Shown: positions 51,906 to 60,356 of the stretch, piece by piece
Position numbering within the stretch: position 1 is the first letter of the stretch
How the letters are laid out: every line of letters starts with the position of its first letter
Assembly (NCBI GenBank): GCA_003987725.1
Contig: RXJH01000003.1
Span: 248,001 to 312,000, forward strand
Length of the DNA: 64,000 nucleotides
Direction of reading: 5' to 3'
Origin: Hyphomicrobium sp.
GTDB taxonomy: Bacteria; Pseudomonadota; Alphaproteobacteria; Rhizobiales; Hyphomicrobiaceae
Program-made: the position numbers and the translations under genes
The notes under the pieces: generated by a model
Database searches by the model: none
What the model was told of the DNA's origin: nothing
What the model saw: the letters and a program-made list of their open reading frames with translations, nothing else

Positions 51906-52727
51906 ATGGCGAATATAAGAGGTTTTTTGGGGGCTGCTGGCTTCGCAGCGGTTGCCGCAATCGGCATGTCTTCTGCCGCACTTGCTGATGATGATGGAGA
52001 GCGGAAGTTCGGCTACTCGATCACGATCACCGGCACGAGCGACTATATCTTCCGTGGTATTTCGCTCAATAACAACGATCCGGCCTTCCAGCCGTTCATC
52101 GAGTTTACCTACGGAACTCCGAAACTCACGTGGTACCTCGATTTCTGGGGATCGAACGTCAACGATGCCCTAGGCGATCCCTGGGAATTGGACATTTACG
52201 CTGGCGTCAGGCCTGTAACTGGGCCAGTCAGCTGGGATCTAGGCGTGTTGTACTACTCGAACCCAAGCCACCATGCGACGCAGATCAATCCGGATAACGC
52301 AGGCACGGACTACGTCGAATTCAAAATTGCGGCGACGATCACGCCCATTACCAACCTGAGCCTGACCGCTGTTGGTTACGCCACACCTGATGTCGGCTTC
52401 GCCTCGCCGGTAACGGAAACGGGAGAATTCGACGCGGCTTACACGCTTCCTGCGTGGGGGATATTTACGCCGACGATCAGCGGCGCGGTCGGTTACACCC
52501 ATGCTGAAAGAGCTAACACCTTCGATGCGCTTTGCACGCAAGATTTTGGCGGCATATGCAATGTCGGCACAGACTCCTACGTCTACTGGAACGCCGGCGT
52601 GAAACTGACGGTTGACAAGTACTTCATGGACTTCCGGTATTGGGATACGAACATCAGCAAGCAGGATGACGAAGCCGGTTTCGCCGATGCCCGGTTCGTG
52701 TTCCAGGCTGGCGTGAACCTCCCGTAA
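51906..52727 (+). CDS. TorF-family putative outer-membrane porin
   Basis: 273 residues from ATG 51906. The signal peptide ends A-A-L-A-D-D. The sequence then has the family start Y-S-I-T-I-T-G-T-S-D-Y-I-F-R-G-I-S (compare S-x-D-Y-V-x-R-G-x-S of the Gcw_chp/TorF group) and alternating strands such as Y-A-G-V-R-P and D-L-G-V-L-Y-Y-S. The role of the family is not established beyond outer-membrane location. It is monocistronic, with its own terminator. Confidence 0.85.
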   Translation: MANIRGFLGAAGFAAVAAIGMSSAALADDDGERKFGYSITITGTSDYIFRGISLNNNDPAFQPFIEFTYGTPKLTWYLDFWGSNVNDALGDPWELDIYAGVRPVTGPVSWDLGVLYYSNPSHHATQINPDNAGTDYVEFKIAATITPITNLSLTAVGYATPDVGFASPVTETGEFDAAYTLPAWGIFTPTISGAVGYTHAERANTFDALCTQDFGGICNVGTDSYVYWNAGVKLTVDKYFMDFRYWDTNISKQDDEAGFADARFVFQAGVNLP

Positions 52728-52755
52728 TCGAGACGACCGATCCCGTCGCAGTTTT

Positions 52756-52785
52756 AAACCGGGGCCAGGCAAGGCCCCGGTTTTT
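52756..52785 (+). terminator. Rho-independent terminator of the TorF-like gene
   Basis: Perfect 11-bp stem AAACCGGGGCC (52756-52766) with GGCCCCGGTTT (52773-52783), six-base loop, T-run to 52785, 28 bases after the stop codon. Strong by any criterion. Confidence 0.9.
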
Positions 52786-52973
52786 CGCGCTGTGTGCGTT
52801 TGCAATTCGAAGACCCGTGGCGTGCCCGGCGGCCGAGCTGGCGGAACGGTGATTCGCCGGTGCGGGCAACGCTCCAGAGTTTTCACCAGCGGCCTTAACA
52901 CCGTTACTTGAGAAATCGCGCAACTCAGGCCAGAGATTGAAGCAATAGGTTCTGGTCACCTGCGGCTCACTCC

Positions 52974-53729
52974 GTGCTCATATTGGTCTTCGCGCTCGTA
53001 ATCCTGACCACGGTGATCGCCGGCAAGGTCTTGGTGCCGCGGTTTCTGACGCACCACGTCCGGCTGGCGAACGCGCCCGACCAGCCACGCGCGTTTGGCC
53101 GGGACATGGCTTGGCTCGCCATTCAAACCGAAGACAGCGACGCCGTCGCGGCCGCGCTCGGATTGACGGGCTTGCGTCCCGCGAACTGGGATTCGGGCAT
53201 TGGCGCGATCTACGATCTCGAAGTCTCGGACGGATTGGTTTTCATTTCGCCACCCGTTCGAGGCTGGACGATCGTCGCCGGGGAATCGCTGCCGCTGCCG
53301 GCAGGTTCCCCGTTCATCGACAAGACGACGCCGCTGCTCAGGCATCTGGGTAAGCAGTTTCGAAGCGTGCAGTACTTTGCGTCCTTCCCGATCATCGACT
53401 TCTACGCTTGGGCGCGCGTCGATAAGGGGCGCTCCAAGAGAGCGTTCGCGATAGGCGAGGGAGGCGTTGTTTGGGATTCCGGCAAGCCGACGTCAGAGGA
53501 GCGGCGGCTGGGACTGTCCTATGTCGAGATCAGGGGCATCGCAGAGCGGCACGGAGATCTCGGCGGCCAGCTGTTGCTGCATCCGACCGAAGAGAACGTC
53601 TTCGCTGTCGCCGCCGGTTGGAGCCTCAATCCGATGGCGCTCGAGGGCTTTACGCAGCGCCGTAGCGCTGGCTGGATTGCCGACGCGCCGCGTTCATGGC
53701 GACCAGAACGAGCCCGCCGGGTAGCCTAG
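52974..53729 (+). CDS. Membrane-anchored conserved protein of unknown function
   Basis: 251 residues from GTG 52974. One N-terminal hydrophobic helix (L-I-L-V-F-A-L-V-I-L-T-T-V-I-A) is followed by a soluble domain with A-W-L-A-I-Q-T, N-W-D-S-G-I, V-F-I-S-P-P-V-R-G-W-T-I-V, Y-A-W-A-R and a W-x-x-G-x-P-T-x-E-E-R-x-L-G segment. The last motifs recall a family of uncharacterised proteins found in many bacterial phyla; I cannot give a function. It is convergent to the RNase T2 gene. Confidence 0.65.
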   Translation: MLILVFALVILTTVIAGKVLVPRFLTHHVRLANAPDQPRAFGRDMAWLAIQTEDSDAVAAALGLTGLRPANWDSGIGAIYDLEVSDGLVFISPPVRGWTIVAGESLPLPAGSPFIDKTTPLLRHLGKQFRSVQYFASFPIIDFYAWARVDKGRSKRAFAIGEGGVVWDSGKPTSEERRLGLSYVEIRGIAERHGDLGGQLLLHPTEENVFAVAAGWSLNPMALEGFTQRRSAGWIADAPRSWRPERARRVA

Positions 53730-53791
53730 CAGCCAGCGTCCACGGCAGCGTTCGCGACGCGCCCCTCACGGCATAATACCCCCCCCCCGGA

Positions 53792-54724
53792 TCACTGGGC
53801 GCGGCGGCCGTAATCGTAATCCATGCGTGGGCCGGGAAGCGGCGACGATCGATCGATGGCTGCCGGGTCGCGGTTTGCTGAACCCGATTGTCCGCTCTGC
53901 CAGTTGTTGTCCTTCGTCGAACGCGCCGGCGGAATGAAAACCTGGTTGGCCGTGCAGAGCTTGCGCCGGGTTTCGTTCTGACCGCATGAGCGTGGCTTGC
54001 CGTCTTTCGACAAGCAAAGCCGGACTTCCCTCAGGCTTCCGCCCGCCCCACCGCAAACGACTGCGATCATGTCCGGCCGGAACTGCGGATTGGCGCGCAG
54101 GAATTCCTGCTCGACGTCGGCGGCCGACACGATCTGCGACTCGAACGGATTACGAAACCGGTCGGGTATGGAGATGCTGTCGAACAGCCGGTGGGCCGTC
54201 GCGAAGTATTGGACCGGGTCCATGCCCGAGCATGTTCCGTGCGTCTTGTACTCGTGAATCACAAGTCCCCGGCTCGGCATGATGTCGAGCATGCTGGAGA
54301 TGACGGGCTCGGGCACGAACGGGCGTCGGGGCAGCCGGCAATTCGAAGGATAACCGTTTTCGTACTGCGGCCATAACCCGTGCAGAACGAAGGAGTACCG
54401 GCGTCCGTCGCGGCGATTGCATTGCGTGTCGTCGTCACGGCCCTGATCGGAGCAGTAAGTCGGGCTCCATGAGAGGACGAGCGCGTAATAATCGAACTTG
54501 CCGGGCTCGTCGCCGCTGTAGCCGTCGCGGTCCCACCGCGAACCGTAGTCGCCGTTATCTGCGCGTCTGTTCGAACCGCCCGAGCCGGAACTCGCGCCGG
54601 TCCCGCTGCCGCTCGGGAAAGTGCCGGGCGAAAGCGCCGTCCGCTGCTCGGCAACGAAATGCGCGATGTAGAATCCGAGCAGCGCAAAGACCAGGATCGT
54701 GAGCAGGAGGTGCGGTCGCAGCAT
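53792..54724 (-). CDS. Secreted or membrane-anchored ribonuclease T2
   Basis: 310 residues. An N-terminal hydrophobic helix (residues 5-24) serves as signal or anchor, followed by a Ser/Gly linker. The T2 catalytic segments are S-F-V-L-H115-G-L-W-P-Q (CAS I) and H157-E-Y-K-T-H162-G-T-C (CAS II), so both catalytic histidines, E158 and K160 are present, along with six or more cysteines for disulfides. It should cleave RNA in the periplasm or outside, perhaps for phosphate or nucleotide scavenging. Ten C (53779-53788) lie immediately beyond the stop codon. Confidence 0.92.
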   Translation of the reverse strand: MLRPHLLLTILVFALLGFYIAHFVAEQRTALSPGTFPSGSGTGASSGSGGSNRRADNGDYGSRWDRDGYSGDEPGKFDYYALVLSWSPTYCSDQGRDDDTQCNRRDGRRYSFVLHGLWPQYENGYPSNCRLPRRPFVPEPVISSMLDIMPSRGLVIHEYKTHGTCSGMDPVQYFATAHRLFDSISIPDRFRNPFESQIVSAADVEQEFLRANPQFRPDMIAVVCGGAGGSLREVRLCLSKDGKPRSCGQNETRRKLCTANQVFIPPARSTKDNNWQSGQSGSANRDPAAIDRSSPLPGPRMDYDYGRRAQ

Positions 54725-54782
54725 TTCATTGTCTCGGTGCTTTGAGTTTCAGACACAGCGTCGGGCCGAATGACGCTGCAGC

Positions 54783-56186
54783 CTATGCCGATTGCTTCGC
54801 GAGCGCCGCAAGAATGCGCACCCAGCTGCGCGCGCCCTTCTCGAAACTTCGGACGTTGTACTTTTCGTTCGGTGAATGAATGCGATCGTCGTCGAGGCCG
54901 AAACCGATCAGCAGGCTGTCCATGTCGAGCGCATCGCGGAACGACGAGACGATGGGAATGGACGCGCCGCTTCCCATCAGGACGGCGGGCTTGCCCCATT
55001 CCTCTTCCAGTGCCTTCGCGGCCGCGCGCATCGACGGATCGCTCGTGTCGAACATGATCGCACCCGATCCGTGATGGCCGAGCCAGCTCGCCTTGCAATC
55101 CGCGGGAATGAGCGTCGCGACGTAATCACGGATGGACTTCATAACGTGTTCGGGAACCTGTCCCGAAACCAAGCGGCACGTAATCTTCACGGAAGCTTTC
55201 GCCGGGATCACCGTCTTCGATCCGACGCCCTGATAGCCGCCCGTCACACCGTTGAATTCGAGCGTCGGCCGCGACCAGAGCTGCTCGATGACCGAGCGCC
55301 CCTTCTCGCCCGCTGGCGCCGATAGGCCGACGGACCCGAGAAACGAGGTTGCTCTGACGCCGAGGGATTGCCATTGCGCCAGCTGATCCGCAGTCGGCTC
55401 TTGAACGCCGTCATAAAAGCCCGGAACAGCCACCTTGCCGGTGTCGTCATGAAGCGCGGCCATCACCTTTGCGAGAACGCGAATGGGGTTCGAGACCGGG
55501 CCTCCATAGATACCCGAATGAAGATCACGCGACGGCCCCGTGATGATGAGTTCGTCGCCCACGAGGCCGCGCAGCATCGTCGTGATGGCGGGCGTATCCT
55601 TGTCCCATTGCCCCGTATCGCAAACGAGCACGATATCGGCCTTGAGCTCATCTCCGTGCGAGGCAAGGAAAGCCGGAAGCGACGGCGACCCGCACTCTTC
55701 TTCGCCCTCGATCAGCACCGAAACGGCAATCGGTAGTTCGCCCGCAACTTTCTTCCAGGCCCTTGCCGCTTCGAAAAAGGTCATGAGTTGACCCTTGTTG
55801 TCCTCAGCCCCGCGAGCGACGATCACGTCGCCGTTCCCGTCCTCTTTGGCAATGCGAGGCTCGAACGGTGGCGTCTTCCACAAATCCAGCGGATCCGGCG
55901 GCTGCACATCGTAATGCCCGTAGAACAGCACGTGCGGCATTTTCGGATCGCGATTGAGCCGGTCATGAGCGACCACCATCGGATGACCGCTTGTTGGCAC
56001 AACCTTGGCCTCGGCGAAGCCAATGTCCTTGAGTGTCGCCGCGCACCATTCGGCCGCTTTGACGCAGCTCGCCTTATGGGCCGGGTCCGTCGAAACGCTG
56101 TCGATCCGTAAAAGCTCGAATAAACGATCGAGACCGGCCGATTTCGATTGGCCGAGGGTATCGAGAACGGTTTCAAGCGTGCTCAT
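54783..56186 (-). CDS. M20 family metallopeptidase (dipeptidase)
   Basis: 467 residues with the M20 features F-Y-G-H91-Y-D-V-Q-P (metal ligand, catalytic Asp), R-G-A-E-D129-N-K-G, the catalytic glutamates in I-E-G-E-E-E-C-G-S and an inserted dimerisation domain ([11 protein letters not shown]). The full-length [10 protein letters not shown] and H-S-P-N-E ends match the cytosolic dipeptidase/CNDP-like subgroup rather than ArgE or DapE. It hydrolyses short peptides with two zinc or manganese ions. No operon partner is evident; it is divergent from ppdK. Confidence 0.9.
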   Translation of the reverse strand: MSTLETVLDTLGQSKSAGLDRLFELLRIDSVSTDPAHKASCVKAAEWCAATLKDIGFAEAKVVPTSGHPMVVAHDRLNRDPKMPHVLFYGHYDVQPPDPLDLWKTPPFEPRIAKEDGNGDVIVARGAEDNKGQLMTFFEAARAWKKVAGELPIAVSVLIEGEEECGSPSLPAFLASHGDELKADIVLVCDTGQWDKDTPAITTMLRGLVGDELIITGPSRDLHSGIYGGPVSNPIRVLAKVMAALHDDTGKVAVPGFYDGVQEPTADQLAQWQSLGVRATSFLGSVGLSAPAGEKGRSVIEQLWSRPTLEFNGVTGGYQGVGSKTVIPAKASVKITCRLVSGQVPEHVMKSIRDYVATLIPADCKASWLGHHGSGAIMFDTSDPSMRAAAKALEEEWGKPAVLMGSGASIPIVSSFRDALDMDSLLIGFGLDDDRIHSPNEKYNVRSFEKGARSWVRILAALAKQSA

Positions 56187-56337
56187 CGTGCTAGGCTTTC
56201 TGGCTTGTTGGGCGGCTGGCAGGGGAACTGGATACGAAAGCTAGGAATACACAGTCTCATTTGCTATGGCACCTCTCCCTGCGCCGATCACTCCTGACGA
56301 GAATGGTAGGCAGCATGAAGACCGCATTGGAGGTCTG

Positions 56338-59049
56338 ATGGCACAGCCAAACGCCGGCGGCAAAAAGAAATGGGTTTACGCGTTCGTGCCCGGCAATGCC
56401 GAGGGCAGCGCCCGCATGGCCGAACTCCTGGGCGGAAAGGGGGCCAATCTTGCCGAGATGGCGTCGCTCGCCCTTCCGATACCGCCGGGCTTCACGATCA
56501 CGACCGAGGTCTGCAAAGCCTTCTTTGCCGCAGGGTCCAAGCTGCCCGAGGCGCTGAAGGGCGAGGTGATGCAAGCGCTCGAAGCCATCGGCAATACGGT
56601 TTCGGCGAAATTCGGCGACGAAAAATGCCCGCTTCTCGTTTCCGTTCGATCCGGCTCGCGCGCGTCGATGCCCGGCATGATGGATACGATCCTGAACCTC
56701 GGTCTCAACGACAAGACGGTCGAGGGTCTGGCGGAGTTGACGCATGATGCGCGCTTCGCGTTCGACAGTTATCGCCGCTTCATACAGATGTACGGCGATG
56801 TCGTGCTCGGCGTCGATCATGGAGCATTCGAGGACATCCTCGAGAATTTCAAAAACCTTAACGGCTTCGCTGCCGATACCGACCTCGACGCCGACGCGTG
56901 GCGCGAAATCATCGCCGATTACAAGGCTGCCATCGAACGCGAGCATGGCGCGCCGTTCCCGCAGGACACGAGCGAGCAACTGTGGGGAGCGATCGCGGCC
57001 GTTTTCGACTCCTGGCACAATCCGCGCGCCGAGACCTATCGACGGCTGCACGATATTCCTGATGACTGGGGAACCGCCGTAACCGTTCAGGCCATGGTCT
57101 TCGGCAACCTCGGCGACAACTCCGCAACCGGCGTCGCGTTCACCCGCAATCCGTCGAACGGCGAGAAGGAAATCTTCGGCGAATATCTTCCGAACGCACA
57201 GGGCGAGGATGTCGTGGCCGGTATCCGAACGCCGCATCCGCTGACGAAGAAAAGCACGATTGGCACGCCGGAGACGTCGCTCGAAATCGCGATGCCTGAA
57301 GTCTTTGCCGAGCTGCGGAGGATTTTCGATCGCCTCGAGCAGCATTATCGCGACATGCAGGACGTCGAGTTCACCGTTCAGCTCGGAAAGCTGTGGATCC
57401 TGCAAACGCGTGCGGGCAAGCGAACCACCGAAGCAGCGCTCCGGATCGCAGTCGATCTCGCAGCCGAGGGTCTCATCACTCAGGACGAAGCAATCCTGCG
57501 AATAGAGCCTTCGCAGCTCGACCAGCTCCTGCATCCGGCGATAGACCCCGTTGCCGAGCACGACCTCATCGCCAAAGGCCTTCCGGCGTCCCCCGGAGCC
57601 GCGTCGGGCGAGATCGTGTTCCACTCCGAAATGGCGGAAGCACTGAAAGCCAAGGGGCGCGATGTCATTCTCGTCCGTTCGGAAACGAGCCCCGAGGACG
57701 TTCACGGCATGCACGCGGCGGTCGGGATTCTGACGGCGCGCGGCGGCATGACCAGCCACGCCGCCGTCGTCGCGCGCGGCATGGGCCGCCCGTGCGTATC
57801 GGGCGCCGGAACGCTCAGGATCGACGCCAATGCCGGCATCATGCGGGCCGGCGCCCGCACATTCAAATCCGGCGACATCATCTCGATCGATGGCAGCTCG
57901 GGGCGCGTTTATGCCGGCAAGGCCAAGATGCTGCCGCCTCAGCTTTCCGGCACGTTCGGCACGATCATGGAATGGGCTGACGGCACGCGCCGCATGAAGG
58001 TGCGCACGAATGCCGATACGCCGCGCGATGCCCGCCAGGCGCGCTCGTTCGGCGCGGAAGGCATTGGCCTTTGCCGCACCGAGCACATGTTCTTCGAGGA
58101 AAAGCGCATTCTAGCGGTTCGCGAAATGATTTGCGCGGAAGACGAGGAGGGCCGCCAGCAGGCGCTCGATAAACTTCTCCCCGTCCAGCGCGCCGATTTC
58201 GAAGAGCTGTTCGAGATCATGTCCGGGCTGCCCGTAACGATCCGGCTGCTCGATCCGCCGCTCCACGAATTCCTGCCTCACGAGGATCGCGAGGCGGCAC
58301 AGGTCGCGGCCGCCCTTGGCATGGACCTGATGCGCCTCAAGGCGCGCGTCGCCGAACTTGAGGAATTCAATCCGATGCTCGGCTTTCGCGGCTGCCGCCT
58401 CGGCATCAAATTCCCTGAGATCACGCGCATGCAGACGCGCGCGATTTTTGAGGCAGCCGTCAACGCTCAGAAGAAAACGGGCGAGGCCGTCCGGCCGGAG
58501 ATCATGATTCCGTTCATCGCCTATCGGCGCGAGTTCGACATCTTGCGTGAGGTGATCGCGGAAACGGCGAAAGCCGTCGAGACGGAAACGGGCATCGCAA
58601 TCCCCTATGACATCGGCACGATGATCGAGTTGCCGCGTGCGGCGCTGCGCGCGGCCGACATCGCAGCGGAGCCGTCAGGTGCGGACTTCTTCTCGTTCGG
58701 CACGAATGATTTGACGCAAACAGTGCTCGGCCTGTCGCGCGACGATGCCGCGCCGATCCTGTCGAACTATCTCGAGCACGAGGTGATTGCGACCGATCCG
58801 TTCGTGTCGATTGATCAGGCGGGCGTCGGCGAACTCGTCAAGATCGGCGTAGAGCGGGGCCGCTCTGCCAAGCCTGATCTGAAGACAGGCATCTGCGGCG
58901 AGCATGGCGGCGATCCGAAATCCATTGGCTTCTTCGAGACCGCCGATCTCGACTACATTTCCTGCTCGCCATATCGCGTGCCGATCGCGCGTCTCTCCGC
59001 CGCGCAAGCCGCGATCCGCCGGAGGCGTCGCGAGCAAAAGGCTTCCTAG
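56338..59049 (+). CDS. ppdK: Pyruvate, phosphate dikinase
   Basis: 903 residues from ATG 56338, four bases after GGAGG; the upstream ATG at 56266 has no such site. N-terminal ATP-grasp nucleotide domain (L-G-G-K-G-A-N-L-A-E-M), central phosphohistidine domain with H474 in G-G-M-T-S-H-A-A-V-V, and C-terminal PEP/pyruvate barrel with C853 in T-G-I-C-G-E-H-G-G-D-P. It interconverts pyruvate + ATP + Pi with PEP + AMP + PPi, here probably giving PEP for gluconeogenesis or C1 assimilation. Length and motifs are complete. The gene is monocistronic. Confidence 0.96.
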   Translation: MAQPNAGGKKKWVYAFVPGNAEGSARMAELLGGKGANLAEMASLALPIPPGFTITTEVCKAFFAAGSKLPEALKGEVMQALEAIGNTVSAKFGDEKCPLLVSVRSGSRASMPGMMDTILNLGLNDKTVEGLAELTHDARFAFDSYRRFIQMYGDVVLGVDHGAFEDILENFKNLNGFAADTDLDADAWREIIADYKAAIEREHGAPFPQDTSEQLWGAIAAVFDSWHNPRAETYRRLHDIPDDWGTAVTVQAMVFGNLGDNSATGVAFTRNPSNGEKEIFGEYLPNAQGEDVVAGIRTPHPLTKKSTIGTPETSLEIAMPEVFAELRRIFDRLEQHYRDMQDVEFTVQLGKLWILQTRAGKRTTEAALRIAVDLAAEGLITQDEAILRIEPSQLDQLLHPAIDPVAEHDLIAKGLPASPGAASGEIVFHSEMAEALKAKGRDVILVRSETSPEDVHGMHAAVGILTARGGMTSHAAVVARGMGRPCVSGAGTLRIDANAGIMRAGARTFKSGDIISIDGSSGRVYAGKAKMLPPQLSGTFGTIMEWADGTRRMKVRTNADTPRDARQARSFGAEGIGLCRTEHMFFEEKRILAVREMICAEDEEGRQQALDKLLPVQRADFEELFEIMSGLPVTIRLLDPPLHEFLPHEDREAAQVAAALGMDLMRLKARVAELEEFNPMLGFRGCRLGIKFPEITRMQTRAIFEAAVNAQKKTGEAVRPEIMIPFIAYRREFDILREVIAETAKAVETETGIAIPYDIGTMIELPRAALRAADIAAEPSGADFFSFGTNDLTQTVLGLSRDDAAPILSNYLEHEVIATDPFVSIDQAGVGELVKIGVERGRSAKPDLKTGICGEHGGDPKSIGFFETADLDYISCSPYRVPIARLSAAQAAIRRRRREQKAS

Positions 59050-59147
59050 AGCATTTCCAGCAAAAGTGTGCAGCGGTTTTGCGTCCGGAATTGCGTCAAA
59101 ACCAAACGTAGAGCATCGATCCTGATTCTATCAGGACCGGAACCGCT
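59050..59147. repeat. Intergenic repeat-like element after ppdK
   Basis: The stretch opens AGAGCATTTCCAGCAAAAGTG and closes with a CCTGAT/ATCAGG stem and ACCGCTCT. I recognise this composition as a short dispersed intergenic repeat common in Hyphomicrobiales genomes, rich in AGAGCAT and GGTTTTGCG words. Only one copy is in this window, so the repeat nature rests on memory of the type, not on a second copy. Confidence 0.4.
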
Positions 59148-59375
59148 CTACAGGGGCCCGTTCTCGCGCCGGTCGATGTCGTCGAGGCGAGGCTGGCGCG
59201 GGCGCGGGCCTTTGTATTTCGGAAGGAACAGCAACCAAATCACGGCCGGCGGCACGAGGAAGCTCCACCCGATCCAGTAGGAAAGATCGCGGTTTTTGAT
59301 GCCGGCCAGAATGCCCGCGAGAATTGAAGCCGCAATCGCGGTTCCGCCCCACAGCACGATCCACTGCAGCGCCAT
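59148..59375 (-). CDS. Small membrane protein of unknown function
   Basis: 75 residues from ATG 59375, eight bases after GGAGGG. Two hydrophobic helices (about residues 5-23 and 31-50: W-I-V-L-W-G-G-T-A-I-A-A and G-W-S-F-L-V-P-P-A-V-I-W-L-L-F) are followed by a basic, proline-rich tail. No family recognised. It is too short to assign a role, but a clear start site and good membrane pattern support it as real. Confidence 0.65.
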   Translation of the reverse strand: MALQWIVLWGGTAIAASILAGILAGIKNRDLSYWIGWSFLVPPAVIWLLFLPKYKGPRPRQPRLDDIDRRENGPL

Positions 59376-59462
59376 GGAATTTCCCTCCATGTCCAAACCG
59401 GAAGCTCCTATTTTAGTCCCTGCCGGACACAAACTGCCAGATGCGCAGTCACTGTGGCAAAT

Positions 59463-60356
59463 TCAAGCTCCGGCGCCGGACGTGTTCCCAGGCGGGATAA
59501 AGTCCAGCCCGAGATCGAGAACCGGGGCCGAATGCGTCAGGGCCCCGACTGAGATCATGTTGACGCCGGTCTCTGCAATTTCTCTGACGGTGTCGAGGTT
59601 AACGCCACCCGACGCTTCCGTAAGGCATCGCCCGGCGACGATGCCGACGGCCTTCCGCAGATCGGTGGGCCCCATGTTGTCCAGCAGCACGCAATCGGCG
59701 CCTTCGCGGACGACAATCTCGAGCTGCTCGAGCGTATCGACCTCGACCTCGATTTTCGTCATGTGCCCGGCAGTGGCCTTCGCGGCCCTGATCGCGGCTT
59801 CGATGCCACCCGCCGCGACGATATGATTGTCCTTGATGAGAACAGCATCGAACAGGCCGAACCGGTGATTATGGCCGCCGCCGCATCGGACGGCATATTT
59901 CTCGAACGCTCTGAGCCCAGGCGTCGTCTTACGCGTATCGACGATCTGAGCGCCGGTGCCTTGAACCGCATCGACGTAACGGCGCGTCAGGGTCGCGATA
60001 CCGCACATTCGGCCCATGAAGTTCAAGGCGACGCGCTCTGCAGAAAGGATGGCGCGGGATTTTCCGGAAATGCGGGCGATCGTGTCGCCGGCGAATACCG
60101 GGCATCCGTCGGCGATCTGGATCGTGAAATCGCACGCGGGGTCGAGTTCCCGGAATGCCGTTTCCGCCAACGCGAGACCGGATACGATTCCGGGCTTCCG
60201 CGCCGCAAGCAAAGCGACGGAGCGTGCGCTCGGCGCGACCGTCGCGTCGGTGGTGATGTCGCCCGAGAGCCCAAGATCTTCGTCGAGCGCGCGACGAACC
60301 GCGGCCAGAACGAGATTGTGCGGAAGCGTGGCGAAAGAGGAGGGAGCCGCCGTCAT
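59463..60356 (-). CDS. nadC: Nicotinate-nucleotide pyrophosphorylase (quinolinate phosphoribosyltransferase)
   Basis: 297 residues from ATG 60356, which overlaps the nadB stop (ATGA); ATG 60365 is the alternative. E-D-L-G-L-S-G-D-I-T-T-D near the start, D-T-R-K-T-T-P-G-L-R mid-protein, C-G-G-G-H-N-H-R and L-I-K-D-N-H-I complete the QPRTase signature. It converts quinolinate + PRPP to nicotinate mononucleotide. Last gene of the nadA-nadB-nadC operon. Confidence 0.96.
   Translation of the reverse strand: MTAAPSSFATLPHNLVLAAVRRALDEDLGLSGDITTDATVAPSARSVALLAARKPGIVSGLALAETAFRELDPACDFTIQIADGCPVFAGDTIARISGKSRAILSAERVALNFMGRMCGIATLTRRYVDAVQGTGAQIVDTRKTTPGLRAFEKYAVRCGGGHNHRFGLFDAVLIKDNHIVAAGGIEAAIRAAKATAGHMTKIEVEVDTLEQLEIVVREGADCVLLDNMGPTDLRKAVGIVAGRCLTEASGGVNLDTVREIAETGVNMISVGALTHSAPVLDLGLDFIPPGNTSGAGA

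Noticed and set aside
56257-58086. 609-residue minus-strand frame opposite ppdK
   Set aside because: Fully antisense to a gene with complete catalytic motifs; high GC at third positions creates long shadow frames.
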